Of a stretch of 64,000 nucleotides of DNA, positions 10,947 through 22,207 are shown piece by piece. The notes under the pieces are model-generated. The model was given only the letters and a program-made list of their open reading frames with translations. It was not told the DNA's origin and searched no databases. Within the stretch, counting starts at the first letter, position 1; each line of letters starts with the position of its first letter. A program made the position numbers and the translations under genes. This DNA comes from Fragilaria radians (lineage: Eukaryota > Bacillariophyta > Fragilariophyceae > Fragilariales > Fragilariaceae), in assembly GCA_900642245.1 (NCBI GenBank), contig CAAAJI010000012.1, forward strand, positions 530,643 to 594,642, in the 5' to 3' direction.

Positions 10947-12768
10947 GAACGTTTCCGTCCCTCCAAACTCAAAACAAAATTTAAAATAATCCTGACTCGG
11001 AGTAGATGGAGCAGTGAAATTTTTATTTCCACGTAGAATTTTATCTTAAAAAACTGATCTAGTCCAACCTAAGCCTTCTGAGGTTCCACGTCCGACATGT
11101 ATCCATGTCTGTACACATTTACAGGACTCCGACTCATTTCTAGCAGGGTATTTCTTTAAGAAAACGTCACCGCAATTCGTCATTGAAATTAATTTCCTCT
11201 TAAATTCTGAGTTAGCAAATGAAACTCCTAAAGATATAACTTTGACACTCGCATCGTAGGTTCCACCTTCGTGAATTATTCTGTAGGCTAAGTCATGGAG
11301 TTTTCATTAATTGCGTATCACATAAACATGAGTGCTACACGTACAGTATGCTACTTAATCATATTGCACCTATTGGATGATATAGATTGTGGAATATATG
11401 AACTCATTGGAAAACGCAGATTATATCAGAAAACGTGAGCAGCTTCTGTTAATGTTGCATGTGTAGTATTGGATATTGTTTTCAAATCTTGAAGTATAAA
11501 AAGATCCAAATTATTTGAAACAAATGAACTTTGTCAAATATTGTTACAAATTTCTTGGGAAAATTAAACTTGCTTTCCATTTTTCAACCAATATTTTCCT
11601 CAACTAATTTAGCTAATTAGAAGTCTTCTATTATCATCCAAATTTGTAAGGGGGGTCAAATAGATTTTTCGTATGGGTTTTGATGGATTGGTATGTGTGA
11701 AGCTGCATAAAAAGTCCTTATTCTCAATTCTTTTCGCTAGTTTTAATAAGTTAGATATTTGTGAGATAAAATGCATCTTTAGATAGTATGATTTGTTTGA
11801 CTTAAAATTGTAAACCTAGTAACTTAATATATATAAACTACTTTAGTTGATTTCCTCCATAGCATCTGAAGTTTATCTTATAGTAAGATATTGTATGACC
11901 TTTCAAACTTTAGGAGTTTCTTCCACTATGTCTAGATGACATCCGTTTGCTTGGATGATCCTCAACATGGAAAACAGAATGTTGATCAGAGTAGGAAGTA
12001 TCAACAACAATCTTCCCCTTATGATACTTTGAATGCAAAGAAAGTGCGTATCTTTACCACTAGTATCTTAAAGCTTGATAACTTTGACAAAGAATACGCC
12101 TAATTCGCATGTAGAGTGACGACGTAAGTTTCCAAAAGCTTTTTGCTATCGTTACGTCAAATCCAGATGTACACATTAAAGGCTTTGCAAACTGAAATGC
12201 ATAGCATAATTTCAGCATAAGATACAACTTACTTTTTTCAATATTCTTACAAAGAGCTTGCTCCTGTTGTATTTCTACTCAATGATAAGTACTTAATTCA
12301 TCAAATCACATTTTTTGTCAATCATGATTTACGCTTTCCAGATGAATAGCAGTATGTTCCTTTGTCAAGACGGAAGCTCCCTAGTAATCAAATCTGTATA
12401 TAATGAGGTTTCGCATTAATTGTAGCAAACCCGTGTTTCTATTCTGTTGTATCACTCACCATCACGGAGAAAGTTCAACTTCTTCGACACATACATTAAT
12501 GCTTATTGATTTATGTTTCCTTCAACTTTCGCATGCAGAAGCTTAGAGACTAATTATTGTTACCTGAGCTTCTTCTGACTCTGCCATTTATGTATTGCTA
12601 TTCTTCTTGTTAACGAAAGAGCCAAAATCTAAAGCATTACTTGACTGGAATTTTGAGTACAGTGATGCATCACTACTCGATTGCTCCGGTGCTAGTGATG
12701 TCAACCATTGAATTTCCGATTTCGATTGCACTCGTAGATCAAGCCTGTAAAATTAATGAAACCTTGAG
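10947..12768. other. Long gene-poor stretch
   Basis: AT-rich. A 50-codon plus frame at about 11937-12089 (Gln/Ser/Lys-rich) is followed by stops in all frames and may be a decayed exon. No repeat recognised. The end presumably holds the promoter of the gene at 12769. Confidence 0.35.
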
Positions 12769-13590
12769 ATGGGGAGAAAAAAACGGAACAGTTCCGTCCT
12801 CACCAGTGATGTCAATGTCGGCAGTGCCCCCCCTCCACCACCACCTCCGGAACCCAAGAAAGCCAGACCAGAGGAAAAGTATCTGGTGAAAAAATATCGT
12901 CCCGAGAAACACTATGAGGCAATGGAAGCCTTTCTCAAATATACGAAGTCCCATAGAATGTTGGATGCTTCCTACGTTCGTACATTTCAGGGGACAACTC
13001 CTGAGAAGCCTTTCGTCTTTTCGGTTCGTGTGGCAGGTACAGATTTGGCTTGGGGTAGAGGGAGCACGAGAGAAAAGGCCATGGATTGTGCTTGCCGTGG
13101 AGCCTTTGCCTTGGTTGCCGCACACGGTTACAATAACTTTCCACTTGACGAGGATTGCCTGACTCAGGAGCCACAGGATATCCTACCACCTCCGCCACCA
13201 CCTCCTCTGCCTCCAGGATTTCCTAACACAATGGTATATCCTGGAGGTTCTTTAGGAACGATGCCTTTTGTACCCCCCCTTCCACCACCGAACTCAGCTC
13301 CTCCACCTCCACCACCTCCTATTATTCCTCAACCAAAAGTTCTATCAGATACGATTCCAATAGCTTCCAGCTTGGGTGGAAATGTTTCCATGCCAATCAC
13401 TCCGGCACTTTCAAACAGTGGAAACACTCTCCCTGTGACAAACAAAACACTAAAAGGTGGATTAATTCTTGTCTTTGACTCGGGAGAAGATGGTCCTAAT
13501 GAATTATGCATGGAAGAACGCCGGGCGTCTTTAGATCGATATCAAAAGATGTTGCACAAGGCTTTGCTTGGAAATTCCATTTATGCATAA
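12769..13590 (+). CDS. Proline-rich dsRNA-binding-like protein
   Basis: Single-exon protein of 273 residues. Residues 4-6 and 30-36 are basic clusters that could serve nuclear localisation. A poly-Pro run follows at about 21-27. Residues about 65-120 fit a double-stranded RNA-binding domain. They have an early Tyr-Val strand and a Phe-Ser-Val-x-Val strand. Next comes Gly-Arg-Gly-Ser-Thr-Arg-Glu-Lys-Ala, then an Ala-rich helix ending Ala-Ala-His-Gly. Two further poly-Pro tracts (about 140-153 and 168-190) mark a disordered linker. The C-terminus is a charged helix. Likely role: RNA binding or ribonucleoprotein assembly, with Pro tracts for partner contacts. The domain call is by pattern only; the fold is divergent. 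The ATG at 12769 is the first in frame. Confidence 0.75.
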   Translation: MGRKKRNSSVLTSDVNVGSAPPPPPPPEPKKARPEEKYLVKKYRPEKHYEAMEAFLKYTKSHRMLDASYVRTFQGTTPEKPFVFSVRVAGTDLAWGRGSTREKAMDCACRGAFALVAAHGYNNFPLDEDCLTQEPQDILPPPPPPPLPPGFPNTMVYPGGSLGTMPFVPPLPPPNSAPPPPPPPIIPQPKVLSDTIPIASSLGGNVSMPITPALSNSGNTLPVTNKTLKGGLILVFDSGEDGPNELCMEERRASLDRYQKMLHKALLGNSIYA

Positions 13591-14460
13591 ACTTCCATTA
13601 ATTTTCGAGGAGTGAAACATCTTTTGAAGAAGGTAAATGATTTTGTAAAGATAAGACCTAGAACTAAGTTTAAAGAAGATACTCTTCTTGTGAATGCAGT
13701 AAGTAAATTGTGGAATATAACCCGTGTTAGACATAGCATTGCACTAAATCTTGTATCAGCTGAAGGAAATTAAGTTAGGAATGGCAGAGTTGTAGGACTG
13801 CCTATGGAATAGCACACCTGACATCCGGAAAGACCGAAGATGGACCAAGAACATGATAAAAAATCAAACTTTAATAGATTCAACGCGAGCACTGTGTTGG
13901 ATGACTACAGTCCAATTAAAACGCTCCGTAATTACCCTATCGAGGCCTCCACTGGATATGCTGGTGAGAATGTTAAATTGAATTAGAGCCCAATCAGCAG
14001 CTGCATAGGAGTAAACAATTTGCAACTAATCCTCTCTAACATTGTTGCTCTGAGACTGATTTTGCTTGAAAGTAATAAGTGCACACTAAGTTGCAGTAAA
14101 TGCAGCAGCATAGTTTGTAAGTGCCACTATTTGAAGAGATTGATGCCAAAGTGTTTCATTCTTGCGTTGATCATATTGCCAGTAGCCTAATGGATGCCTT
14201 TCAAGATGGAGTTTAGTCTGAGGATACTGGACTGTAAGTGGTCTTAGAAAATTTATTACAGTGAGTGGGCTACTCTGTGAGGTGGAGTCATTCCCTTGCT
14301 TGTAAATGCCCTTGAATAGTCTTGGATAACAACACAACACCTTACAAGCAAATTTTGCAGACTGTGGCAGGACTTTAGTTAGACATAGCATGTAATTCTA
14401 CCACCCAGATTATTGGGTCATGGAAAAATAAATCATGATGGAGGCTTTGGGGAATTCCAT
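13591..14460. other. Intergenic with a doubtful minus frame
   Basis: A minus frame at 14391-14086 (101 codons) has Cys-rich ends and no motif. It may be a decayed mobile-element fragment, because repeats follow directly. No gene is supported. Confidence 0.35.
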
Positions 14461-14637
14461 TTTAGAACAATTACTGGGATTTTTGTTCAAAGTTTGCCTT
14501 AATGAAATTCTTCTCATAACAAAGAACAATGACTGGGATTTTTGTTCAAATTTTGCCTTAATTAAAATCTTTTCATAACAAAGAACAATGACTGGGGTTT
14601 TTGTACAAAGTTTGCCTTAATTGTCTGTAGAGCACTT
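14461..14637 (+). repeat. Tandem repeat, 59-bp unit, about three copies
   Basis: Units begin GAACAATNACTGGG at 14465, 14524 and 14583. They continue through TTTTTGTTCAAA and TTTGCCTTAAT, with a few substitutions per copy. The third unit is partial. The array lies just left of an LTR-like repeat. Confidence 0.9.
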
Positions 14638-14715
14638 ATAATCTTGTGATATTCTGCCCATGGAATAATGCATGTTGAGCCAGTGGTCAATTTAGTGCAT
14701 TAATGCAATTGACAT

Positions 14716-15235
14716 TGTTACTCTATGTTGAATAGACACAAATGAAAATTATGCCCTATTTTGAGGAAATTATGAAAAATATCTACTCTGCTTTCTAATC
14801 GTCAAGTCTTGACTGACTAATTTTTCATTATGATAATATTTATTTAGATCAGTCTTTTCTTTATTATCTTTTGGCTATGCCAGCTTGTCAAATATCTTTT
14901 GACTTCTCTTTATTTAGAGATAAACATATTACTTATAAAAAGGTTCGTGAAACACATGTGATTTATTATCAACTAAATTATAGAGACCTTTGAATAGTAT
15001 CATCTAAAATTTGCAAACGGAAAAAACAAAAAATAGTATCATTGTCATTTGTTGTTCTTAGATGTGCAAATACATCTGATATCATTATCTTCTAGATTAG
15101 CATGTACTATCAACACTGGACGTCTCGAAATGTTGGTACACAATGACATCTCTTGAATTTATCTCTTTTATAGATTAATTCGGTGTGCTTAACTTAACTC
15201 TTAAAGTATTACCTTCTATGGATTGTAGAATGTAA
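14716..15235 (+). repeat. LTR-like repeat, family 2, copy F
   Basis: A diverged relative of 7441-7982. The order of blocks is the same: AAATTATGAAAA, AAATATCTTTTGACTT near 14890, GTATCATCTAAAATTTG near 14998, and GCATGTACTATCAACACTGG with GACGTCTC near 15120. The last block is also present in family 1 (ATGTACTAACGGTACAGGACGTCTCC in pieces), which suggests both families descend from one LTR lineage. Both ends are approximate; no clean target duplication was found. Confidence 0.6.
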
Positions 15236-17818
15236 TACAATTGTAACCAATGTAATATATAGCAAAAGACTTGAGAAATGACGACATTTGAAAATGCCGC
15301 TTAATTATGGTTGGTGTTGATCAAATGCTGCAGGGCAGAAAAGATGTTGCCAAATTCTCGTAAGAATTCAATCTTGAAATAATTGATTAAAGAAGAAAAA
15401 CGCAGTGGCCGTTTTCAAGATAAATGGGTCTTCGTATGCAAGGTATACCCAAGTCGTTTGACCACAGTTTTGACATACCTTGACGTATCAATCAAAAAGA
15501 TTAATACTAATCCAAAGATTATGAGCAATAATCAGTCTTTACATACATGTATACCTTGAGATATATATTTTTGAAAACCCCATCAAGTTTGTCATAAGAG
15601 TTATGGATACATGAGGATAAAACATGCATCGAAGACAAACAAAATCAAATGATAGAAATTTCTAAATTATATGGTTCTGAACAATGACCAATCATTGACT
15701 AAACCAGTAGTTGATGAGTTGTATTTGTGTTTCCTTATTGGAGACACCTGACATACCTTGACGTATGCATGAAGAAGGTAATACCTTCTTTAAACGTTTA
15801 TGAGCAATAATCAGTCTATAAATACATTGATATTCCTTGAGATGTATTTTTGTACCAGAATTGGAGATTTCCCTTATCGTTAATGCAAGGAAATATATAG
15901 AATAGAGATATTCTATGTATTTGCATATCTATTCACAGGAGTTTCAAGTTACCTGTCCTTTTCATTTAAAAAACATATTTGAATGATAATAAACAATCCT
16001 TTATGATACAAATTTAGCAATGACTAAGTATTGCTTATGGATAAAAAGTATGTATGATGTTTTCAGGACCATCTAATTGGACAGAGAATTAACATGATTC
16101 ACATCCTGTTACTATCCAATTCTTTAAATGAGGTGAAGATCCCATCCAAGTCTTCATGAGAGTCAAAGATCCCTTTCAACTTGACATAAAAGTTGATGAT
16201 TCGAGATTATACAATGCCCATTTGATAACTTCACAAATTTAACCCATCACCAGAGTTGGAGACAAAAAAGATTCAAGATCAATTATAGAGATACTCATAA
16301 TTGGATAATGGTTCCACATTTTTTCTATTCATCGCTCAATATCTAGCAGTTATAGTCTGAAGTCCAGATCAAGATTTACTTTCAATTTACTAGTTAAGGA
16401 TAATAATCCTCTTTTTCTTGTTACTGGCTTTTGATATAACATTTTGATATCAGAATCATTAACGTTTTAAATTTGATAGGGGTCTTAATCTAGCGAGAGC
16501 ATGTATGTCTTAGGCTTTTTCCAGGAGTCTTGTATTTCAGTATTGGAAAAGCTGCCTTGCACAACTTCTAGGCGCTTTTAAGTCACCTAAAGTTAGTCAA
16601 GATAAGATTAGCCTTTAAACTTTCGGGATGACTTCTTACAGCTCATTGGGAAGTTTCTCCTGAAATTGTATTTCCATCTTTTAAAGAAAAGCTCTGTAAC
16701 CTGATTCAAATAAATTTTAAATCATAGCAACAAGCATTGTCCTTCAGGTCGTGGAAAGTATTTCTAACACGCTTTCCATGGACGAGCAATTGTTTATAAT
16801 TGCTAAATTTGACTTACCAAAAGTTGCTAATCATCATCCAAATATGTAGGAGTATGAAATTGACATGAACACTGCCCCCTAATAATTTTAATGACATAGA
16901 GTATCCTAGTTATCTATACTTACTTATTCGAAAATGATGAGACTTCTCAGATACCTACCGGCGCACATATACGTCTCATAGCCAATAATCTATTTTCGTA
17001 GTAATCTTTTAGATCAAACTCTGCTATTTCCTCAAAACAGCATTTTCGTCTCAATGGATAAATTAGGGTGCTTAATTCTCCTCCAAGATCATACTAAATC
17101 TGGAGCTTTACTTCACCAGAGAGATTAGGAGATATTTTCTTTGATACATTCCCTTGTTTAACTGGATTATTACATGATTTTTGCACACATTTTAAACTAG
17201 ATAGTGTCCTTAAGAGTTATCAATAATTTCGGAAAATTCCCACTGTTTCTAATGTCACTAGGTCTCCAATCTTCTATCCATAAGCGACTTTTATTCTCTT
17301 TTTCATTCTAGGTTTTGCTATATCCTGCTTTTCAGTGTAATTTCAATTTGCTTCAAAAGCAATAAACTGACTTATATCCCTACCAAACGCAAGTTGACAG
17401 AGGGGTAGATCTAATTGTAAACATGAACCACTACAGAAAGTCCCGCAGATACTATACATTACTTTTATCACTATTATCTAAGACTGATTTACCTCGCTTG
17501 ATAAAAAAAATTGTTGAGAAATGAAGTTTGAAGTCATTTTCAGGTTATTGTGAGACAACACGAATATGTAGGACTGATAAAACAGTATATACACATTTGT
17601 GTAGTTTATTCTTCAGATTTGGTCAGTTTTTTTGCAAGTGAAATGTTCCGTCCAAAGGATTGCTAAACATTACACGGGCATCGTTAGTATTGTGACCTTT
17701 GAATGCACAACTCTTTTGCGCTAATCCAAGCTAAGCTACTGGAATGGAATTGTTGAACGCAAGTCAATTGATATCAAAGTGTACATAATCACGAATTGAC
17801 AACAATATTAACCGGAAG
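15236..17818. other. 2.6-kb gene desert
   Basis: No open frame of 60 codons in 2.6 kb. It contains the direct repeat described separately (15469-15855). It also contains, near 16446, TGATATCAGAATC, which resembles but does not match a tRNA-iMet primer site. Probably decayed mobile DNA. Confidence 0.4.
15469..15855 (+). repeat. Pair of diverged direct repeats, about 105 bp each
   Basis: Copy 1 (about 15469-15575) and copy 2 (about 15748-15855) share GACATACCTTGACGTAT, TTATGAGCAATAATCAGTCT and TACCTTGAGATATAT or a close variant, in the same order. Spacing between copies is about 280 bp. No coding capacity. Confidence 0.8.
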
Positions 17819-18437
17819 TGCTCTACGGTTATTTTTAAAACTAGGTCAGAGTAAAACTATAAACTAATTTAACCTTTACTTCTTTTTAGTCTTGGTTAAT
17901 CTTGGAACTTTTCTCAAGAGATTTTCTTGATCCTTCTCAAGAGATCTGCGAGACTTCTCTTGAACGTTTGATCTTGTTCCTATGCTTCTTATCCAACTAC
18001 TTAGTGAAGTCTCTTCAACTTGCTAATAAGGACACGTTGGTAATCCATAAGGATAATTTAGTCTAGACCTTCCCCTTCAACTCTTTATAATTAAAGAGAG
18101 CCGTCTTAGTTTAGATCCGGTTCTGGATTGTATAAAGATACAATCCATTTATTAGCAATAGTGATGCCTCACTAAGTTTATCTAATTTATCATTATCATA
18201 GTTAACTTGTGGTCAATATGCAAGAGGATAGCTTACTTGTAACTTTCCATATCTAGATGAGTAAATACAAGGATATGTTAGTCCTACTACTATCTACTAT
18301 GCACTAGCAGTACAGGACGTCTCCTTACACCGGTGCTTATACGCATCTCTTAGTTTATTATAACATTATTGAAACTGTTATTGCTTACAACCTATTGTGT
18401 TAGGTATTTGCATCTTGAACCTAGTCAAGGTAGGTCA
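17819..18437 (+). repeat. Solo LTR, family 1, copy C
   Basis: It begins TGCTCTACGG and ends AAGGTAGGTCA and is collinear with copies A and B. The flanking pentamers are GGAAG (17814-17818) and GGTAG (18438-18442), identical at four of five positions. This fits a decayed target-site duplication and an older insertion than copies A and B. No internal retroelement sequence adjoins. Confidence 0.8.
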
Positions 18438-19539
18438 GGTAGTACAGAACGCCTACTATACTGCAAAGTTGACTGCACAATTTTCATTTTGGATACACCT
18501 TCTGGGTTTTCACATTGCTTGAAGTTAGGCAATTTCCTTGCTTGATCTGGTTATTCGCGTCTTTGGTCAATAATTGAGATTTTGTCCATTTATTGACTCC
18601 TTGAGTAGATCAAGCAAGATATCATTATTTGTCATATTTGAGCTCAGGCGTTTGATTGATTGCATACTTTAGAAGATTCTTCCTTGGGCTTATTTATTCT
18701 GTTAATGATCCAGTACCTTGTTTCTCTACTTGACTTTCACAATTCTTTCGACATACATTGGCACTTTCCTCAGTGGGCATCCCAGTTTTTCCCGACTTCT
18801 CTAACCCTCTTATTTATAACCTCAAAATTGATGTCTTATACTTTTTTAGCATTGCTTGCTGACTGAACAACAAGCAATTGAAAGAATTGCACAGTGTCCG
18901 CTTGTGCTGGATAGAAATCCTACAGCATCACTTGATGAAGTTTTACATCAGCACGTTTGATATAAATTAATCTAAAATGTCAAAATTCCTTGAAATTCTT
19001 TGTATTGACTAGAAGTTGGTAAAGAGATGAGGTTCATCAACCTTATGACTTATATTCATCCACATGTGTATTGAATGCTAACGGGATTGTTATGATTGTA
19101 TGGCCAGTGATTCTTTTTGCTTCAACTAGTTATTCCAGGTCGATGTGGTGTTCATTTTTTTCCTTGTGAGCGACGAATCTTCAGACAATCAAACTCTTTA
19201 GCTATACCTTTGTCTATGCATATCACGTTTTGAGATATTTGGATGAATTGGGACTGGTATCTAAATGCAAAACTTTCTTATCACCAAGGTAAAGGGCCTC
19301 AACGGGGTTATGGAATAATCCCATTGTGTGGTAATCATTAATTTTTTGGACATAGAATGTATTGCTAATTAATTATTATCTTCATTCCAAATCTTGGCCA
19401 ACTTTATTCATTGGATGTTGCAGCATAGTGTGTATCTATGGATACAGCCAAGCATAAATGTAAAAACTAGTACTGTAGCGGAGTTTGTCAAGTTGTCAAG
19501 TCTATTTGATGATTTTTTTTCATTTTTGCTAGAATATAC
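18438..19539. other. Intergenic upstream of the PPC gene
   Basis: A 68-codon Phe/Leu/Ser-rich plus frame at 18660-18866 looks like chance in T-rich DNA. No repeat or RNA recognised. The region directly before 19540 is the likely promoter. Confidence 0.4.
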
Positions 19540-20052
19540 ATGAAAACGCCGGTAGTTTCAGGATCCTTACGAGCTCATTGTGTCCGACTTCATCCAGGAG
19601 ATGATTTAATATCAGGAATTTTGGATGCCGCCAAAGAAACGGGACAATCGGCATGCTTCATCCTAACTTGTGTGGGAAGTTTAGAGGAAGTCACACTTCG
19701 CATGGCTCACCATCGTCATCAGGAAGAAGTAGAGGAAGGAGAAGAAGATAACAGCAATATTTCGGAATCAAACAATACTATAAAGTCTTGGAAAGAATGT
19801 TTGGAAATTGTATCGCTTGTGGGGACGTTGGCACCCCAAATGTCGGCGAAGCATTTGCACATTTCACTTTCGGATAGAAATGGCAGTACTATAGGCGGTC
19901 ACTTAATATCTGGGCGGGTCTTCACAACGGTGGAGTTGGTCTTGGGCAGTGTCGATCAAGTAATGTTTTCGCGGGAATACGATCCAGGCACGGGATATCA
20001 AGAGCTCACAATTTCATCCAAATATCCTAGTGAAGACGTACATATTAGTTAA
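19540..20052 (+). CDS. PPC/DUF296 domain protein
   Basis: A 170-residue single-domain protein of the PPC (plants and prokaryotes conserved, DUF296) family. It opens with the family's Arg-Leu-x-Pro-Gly-x-Asp-Leu strand and helix, then Ala-x-Phe/Cys-Ile-Leu-x-Cys-Val-Gly-Ser. The second half has Glu-Ile-Val-Ser-Leu-Val-Gly-Thr-Leu, then His-Leu-His-Ile-Ser-Leu-Ser-Asp, Gly-Gly-His-Leu and Thr-x-Glu-Leu-Val. An acidic insert (about residues 63-84) interrupts the fold after strand 3. In land plants this domain follows AT-hooks and mediates trimer formation; here there is no AT-hook, so DNA binding is not implied. It is convergent with the gene ending at 20330, 277 bp away. Confidence 0.88.
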   Translation: MKTPVVSGSLRAHCVRLHPGDDLISGILDAAKETGQSACFILTCVGSLEEVTLRMAHHRHQEEVEEGEEDNSNISESNNTIKSWKECLEIVSLVGTLAPQMSAKHLHISLSDRNGSTIGGHLISGRVFTTVELVLGSVDQVMFSREYDPGTGYQELTISSKYPSEDVHIS

Positions 20053-20329
20053 TGAGCTTGAATATTTAGTAAGTACAGGATTCGAAAGATTTTAAATTTT
20101 ATTCATTGTGTAGATGCTTTTTAAAGTGTAGAAACTGGATAACACTTCAAGGAATCAAGTAAACCAAACGAATCTCGATCATACCCGCTCATGGGACAAA
20201 ACCTGTGCAACTTTATCCAAATGAAACGGAGATCATCCATTACATTCAAAAATCCATTCTGATTTCTACATTCCAAGAAGGAGGAAATCTACATCCCAAC
20301 TCATAACTTCGTTGCTCACTGACGTCCCC

Positions 20330-22207
20330 TTACCAATCACTCGATTCTTGATTTGATCTACATCCAATCCGTGAGACGGTCATGCGTTCACCAGTGACGG
20401 CATTGTATCTATTCCATGATACACTGGGATCGTTTGTGACCGCTCGCAGAGGAACGCCCTCTGGTATGACAATTAGATCATATGGGGCAGGCTGCTCAAT
20501 TAAGGCACGACTATCCCGTTTCCATTCATCTTCTTGCTGAACCAGGTCGTGTTCTAATCCAGGTGGGGTTGGCAGTATGCCATGTTGTTTCATCAATTTT
20601 CGTTCTAATGCCTCAATGTCAGGAGTTGGAAGTCTGCCTTGAAACGCAATTAGTTCTGCTATTGATCCTTCTCCTTCACCTGGAGGTCCATCGCCGCAAC
20701 TCAACGACATATTAAACGCATGGTCTGATCCAATTGTGAGTCCATCCAGTAAGTATTTGTCACTTGAATTGGCATTGTTAACATAACGGATCATTTTTTC
20801 CGGGACTCCATCAATTCGTATTGCACTTTGCATTCCATCGACTATAGCAACGTAACAGTGCCATTGACCAGGTCCTCGTTGACCTTTATGGGCGTAATCA
20901 GGGGGTTTATCATCCCCATCCTCTTCTTCATCTCGACCTGAAGTAGAATCAAATAGACCACCATTTACTTTCGATAAGTGGAAAGGACATCCACAACTAA
21001 CACCGGAGTTACCAATGGGTTTGAAAGTCTGTTGAGTTTCAATGTCATCCCCCCTTGAAAGGCTGAGGCTATACTTGTTTCTGACTACATTTGAAACGGC
21101 GAAGCGGTCATCATCTTCGTCATCTTCTTCATCATCATCGTCATCATGATCTGCACCAGTACAAATACAAATTGGACTCATGTCTATGATGCCATCGCGC
21201 TCACACTGTGGGTACATATGTCCGAATTCGCATCTTCTTGTTAAACCGGACATAAAGCATCCATCTTCAGTGGCAATACCCACGCAAAACAAAGTGACAG
21301 GGCGTGTCAATGGTCCACAGAGAAATAAGGGTGTCATCATTCGTACTGCAGCAGATCCACTAGCATTTAGAAATTGTACCGCCAAATTTTTGTCTCTAGT
21401 TACGGTTTTGGGATTAGCGGCGTTATCTTTTTCATATATCGTGCGATTTTTAAGTTGTGGACATGTAATGACACGAGGGAGAGATTGCCTTTGTAAAACT
21501 TCTACGTTCTGGACATTGGAATAGTCGTGCAAAATCTTGGAATACGATTTCGGATCAATCTTCCCACTATTGGAGGCGACATCGAAAGTTTCCCAGCACA
21601 AACAATATCCTTCTGGACGCGCCATGGTTGCACCTCTTACGGCGAATGTTGATTCAGATGACATTTCCTGACGCTTACTTGAAGACATAGTTTCCCATGC
21701 AGAGGATGAGAATAAGGATTGTAAAAACTTCGGTTCATAGCCAAAGGGGGTTAAAACTTGGACAGCATTATAATACCCATGCCATGCGATACAACACATC
21801 CGACTTTCAGATTTCCAGTTACGCCGACGTGATGAAGAATTCTGTTGATTCCTATGAACATCCAAGGGTTGTGTCGACACGGGTACTGTCTGAATACCCG
21901 TTGGTGGAAACCAGGCTGCACAGAAAGTATCCTTCTTTTCTAGAGACAAAAAGGATGATGTCGATTCGGTAACCCGTGAGAATCGTATCATCGATGGCAA
22001 AAGTAGCGAGTGACTAGGATATATCTTATTTCTTGTACCGTTACTACCGCGTTCGTTGGAAGCAATGTAGATCAGAGTCTTATGGACATACTTCCTCCAT
22101 GAAGTAGAGACATTCGAAAGGGTTGCTAATTCAACATCCGATGAAACATTCTCAACCAACCACTGAAGAACGACATCTGGGAAAACTATCGACTTGCCTT
22201 CAATCAT
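20330..22207 (-). CDS. F-box-like protein with C-terminal lectin-like region
   Basis: From the ATG at 22207 the product has 625 residues. The frame is open 17 codons further up, but only from a TTG. Residues about 8-45 match an F-box: Phe-Pro-x-x-Val-Leu, a Leu-rich middle, then Ser-x-Val-Ser-x-x-Trp-Arg-Lys-Tyr-Val. The centre contains conserved-looking Cys/Trp segments and an Asp/Glu tract of about 15 residues. The C-terminal part, about residues 460-570, has Gly-Gln-Trp-His-Cys-Tyr-Val-Ala, a short self-described 'ligand' strand pattern, Leu-x-Ile-Gly and Gly-x-Ile-Ala-Glu-Leu. This resembles a concanavalin/LamG-type sandwich. If the F-box is real, it would be a substrate adaptor of an SCF ubiquitin ligase. 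The family is not certain. Confidence 0.65.
   Translation of the reverse strand: MIEGKSIVFPDVVLQWLVENVSSDVELATLSNVSTSWRKYVHKTLIYIASNERGSNGTRNKIYPSHSLLLPSMIRFSRVTESTSSFLSLEKKDTFCAAWFPPTGIQTVPVSTQPLDVHRNQQNSSSRRRNWKSESRMCCIAWHGYYNAVQVLTPFGYEPKFLQSLFSSSAWETMSSSKRQEMSSESTFAVRGATMARPEGYCLCWETFDVASNSGKIDPKSYSKILHDYSNVQNVEVLQRQSLPRVITCPQLKNRTIYEKDNAANPKTVTRDKNLAVQFLNASGSAAVRMMTPLFLCGPLTRPVTLFCVGIATEDGCFMSGLTRRCEFGHMYPQCERDGIIDMSPICICTGADHDDDDDEEDDEDDDRFAVSNVVRNKYSLSLSRGDDIETQQTFKPIGNSGVSCGCPFHLSKVNGGLFDSTSGRDEEEDGDDKPPDYAHKGQRGPGQWHCYVAIVDGMQSAIRIDGVPEKMIRYVNNANSSDKYLLDGLTIGSDHAFNMSLSCGDGPPGEGEGSIAELIAFQGRLPTPDIEALERKLMKQHGILPTPPGLEHDLVQQEDEWKRDSRALIEQPAPYDLIVIPEGVPLRAVTNDPSVSWNRYNAVTGERMTVSRIGCRSNQESSDW

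Noticed and set aside
12739..13201. Minus and alternative plus frames within the dsRNA-binding-like gene
   Set aside because: Shadows of the proline-rich coding frame; no motif and no own start context.
16440..16460. TGATATCAGAATC as a possible tRNA-iMet primer site
   Set aside because: Mismatch to TGGTATCAGAG at key positions and no LTR end or gag beside it.
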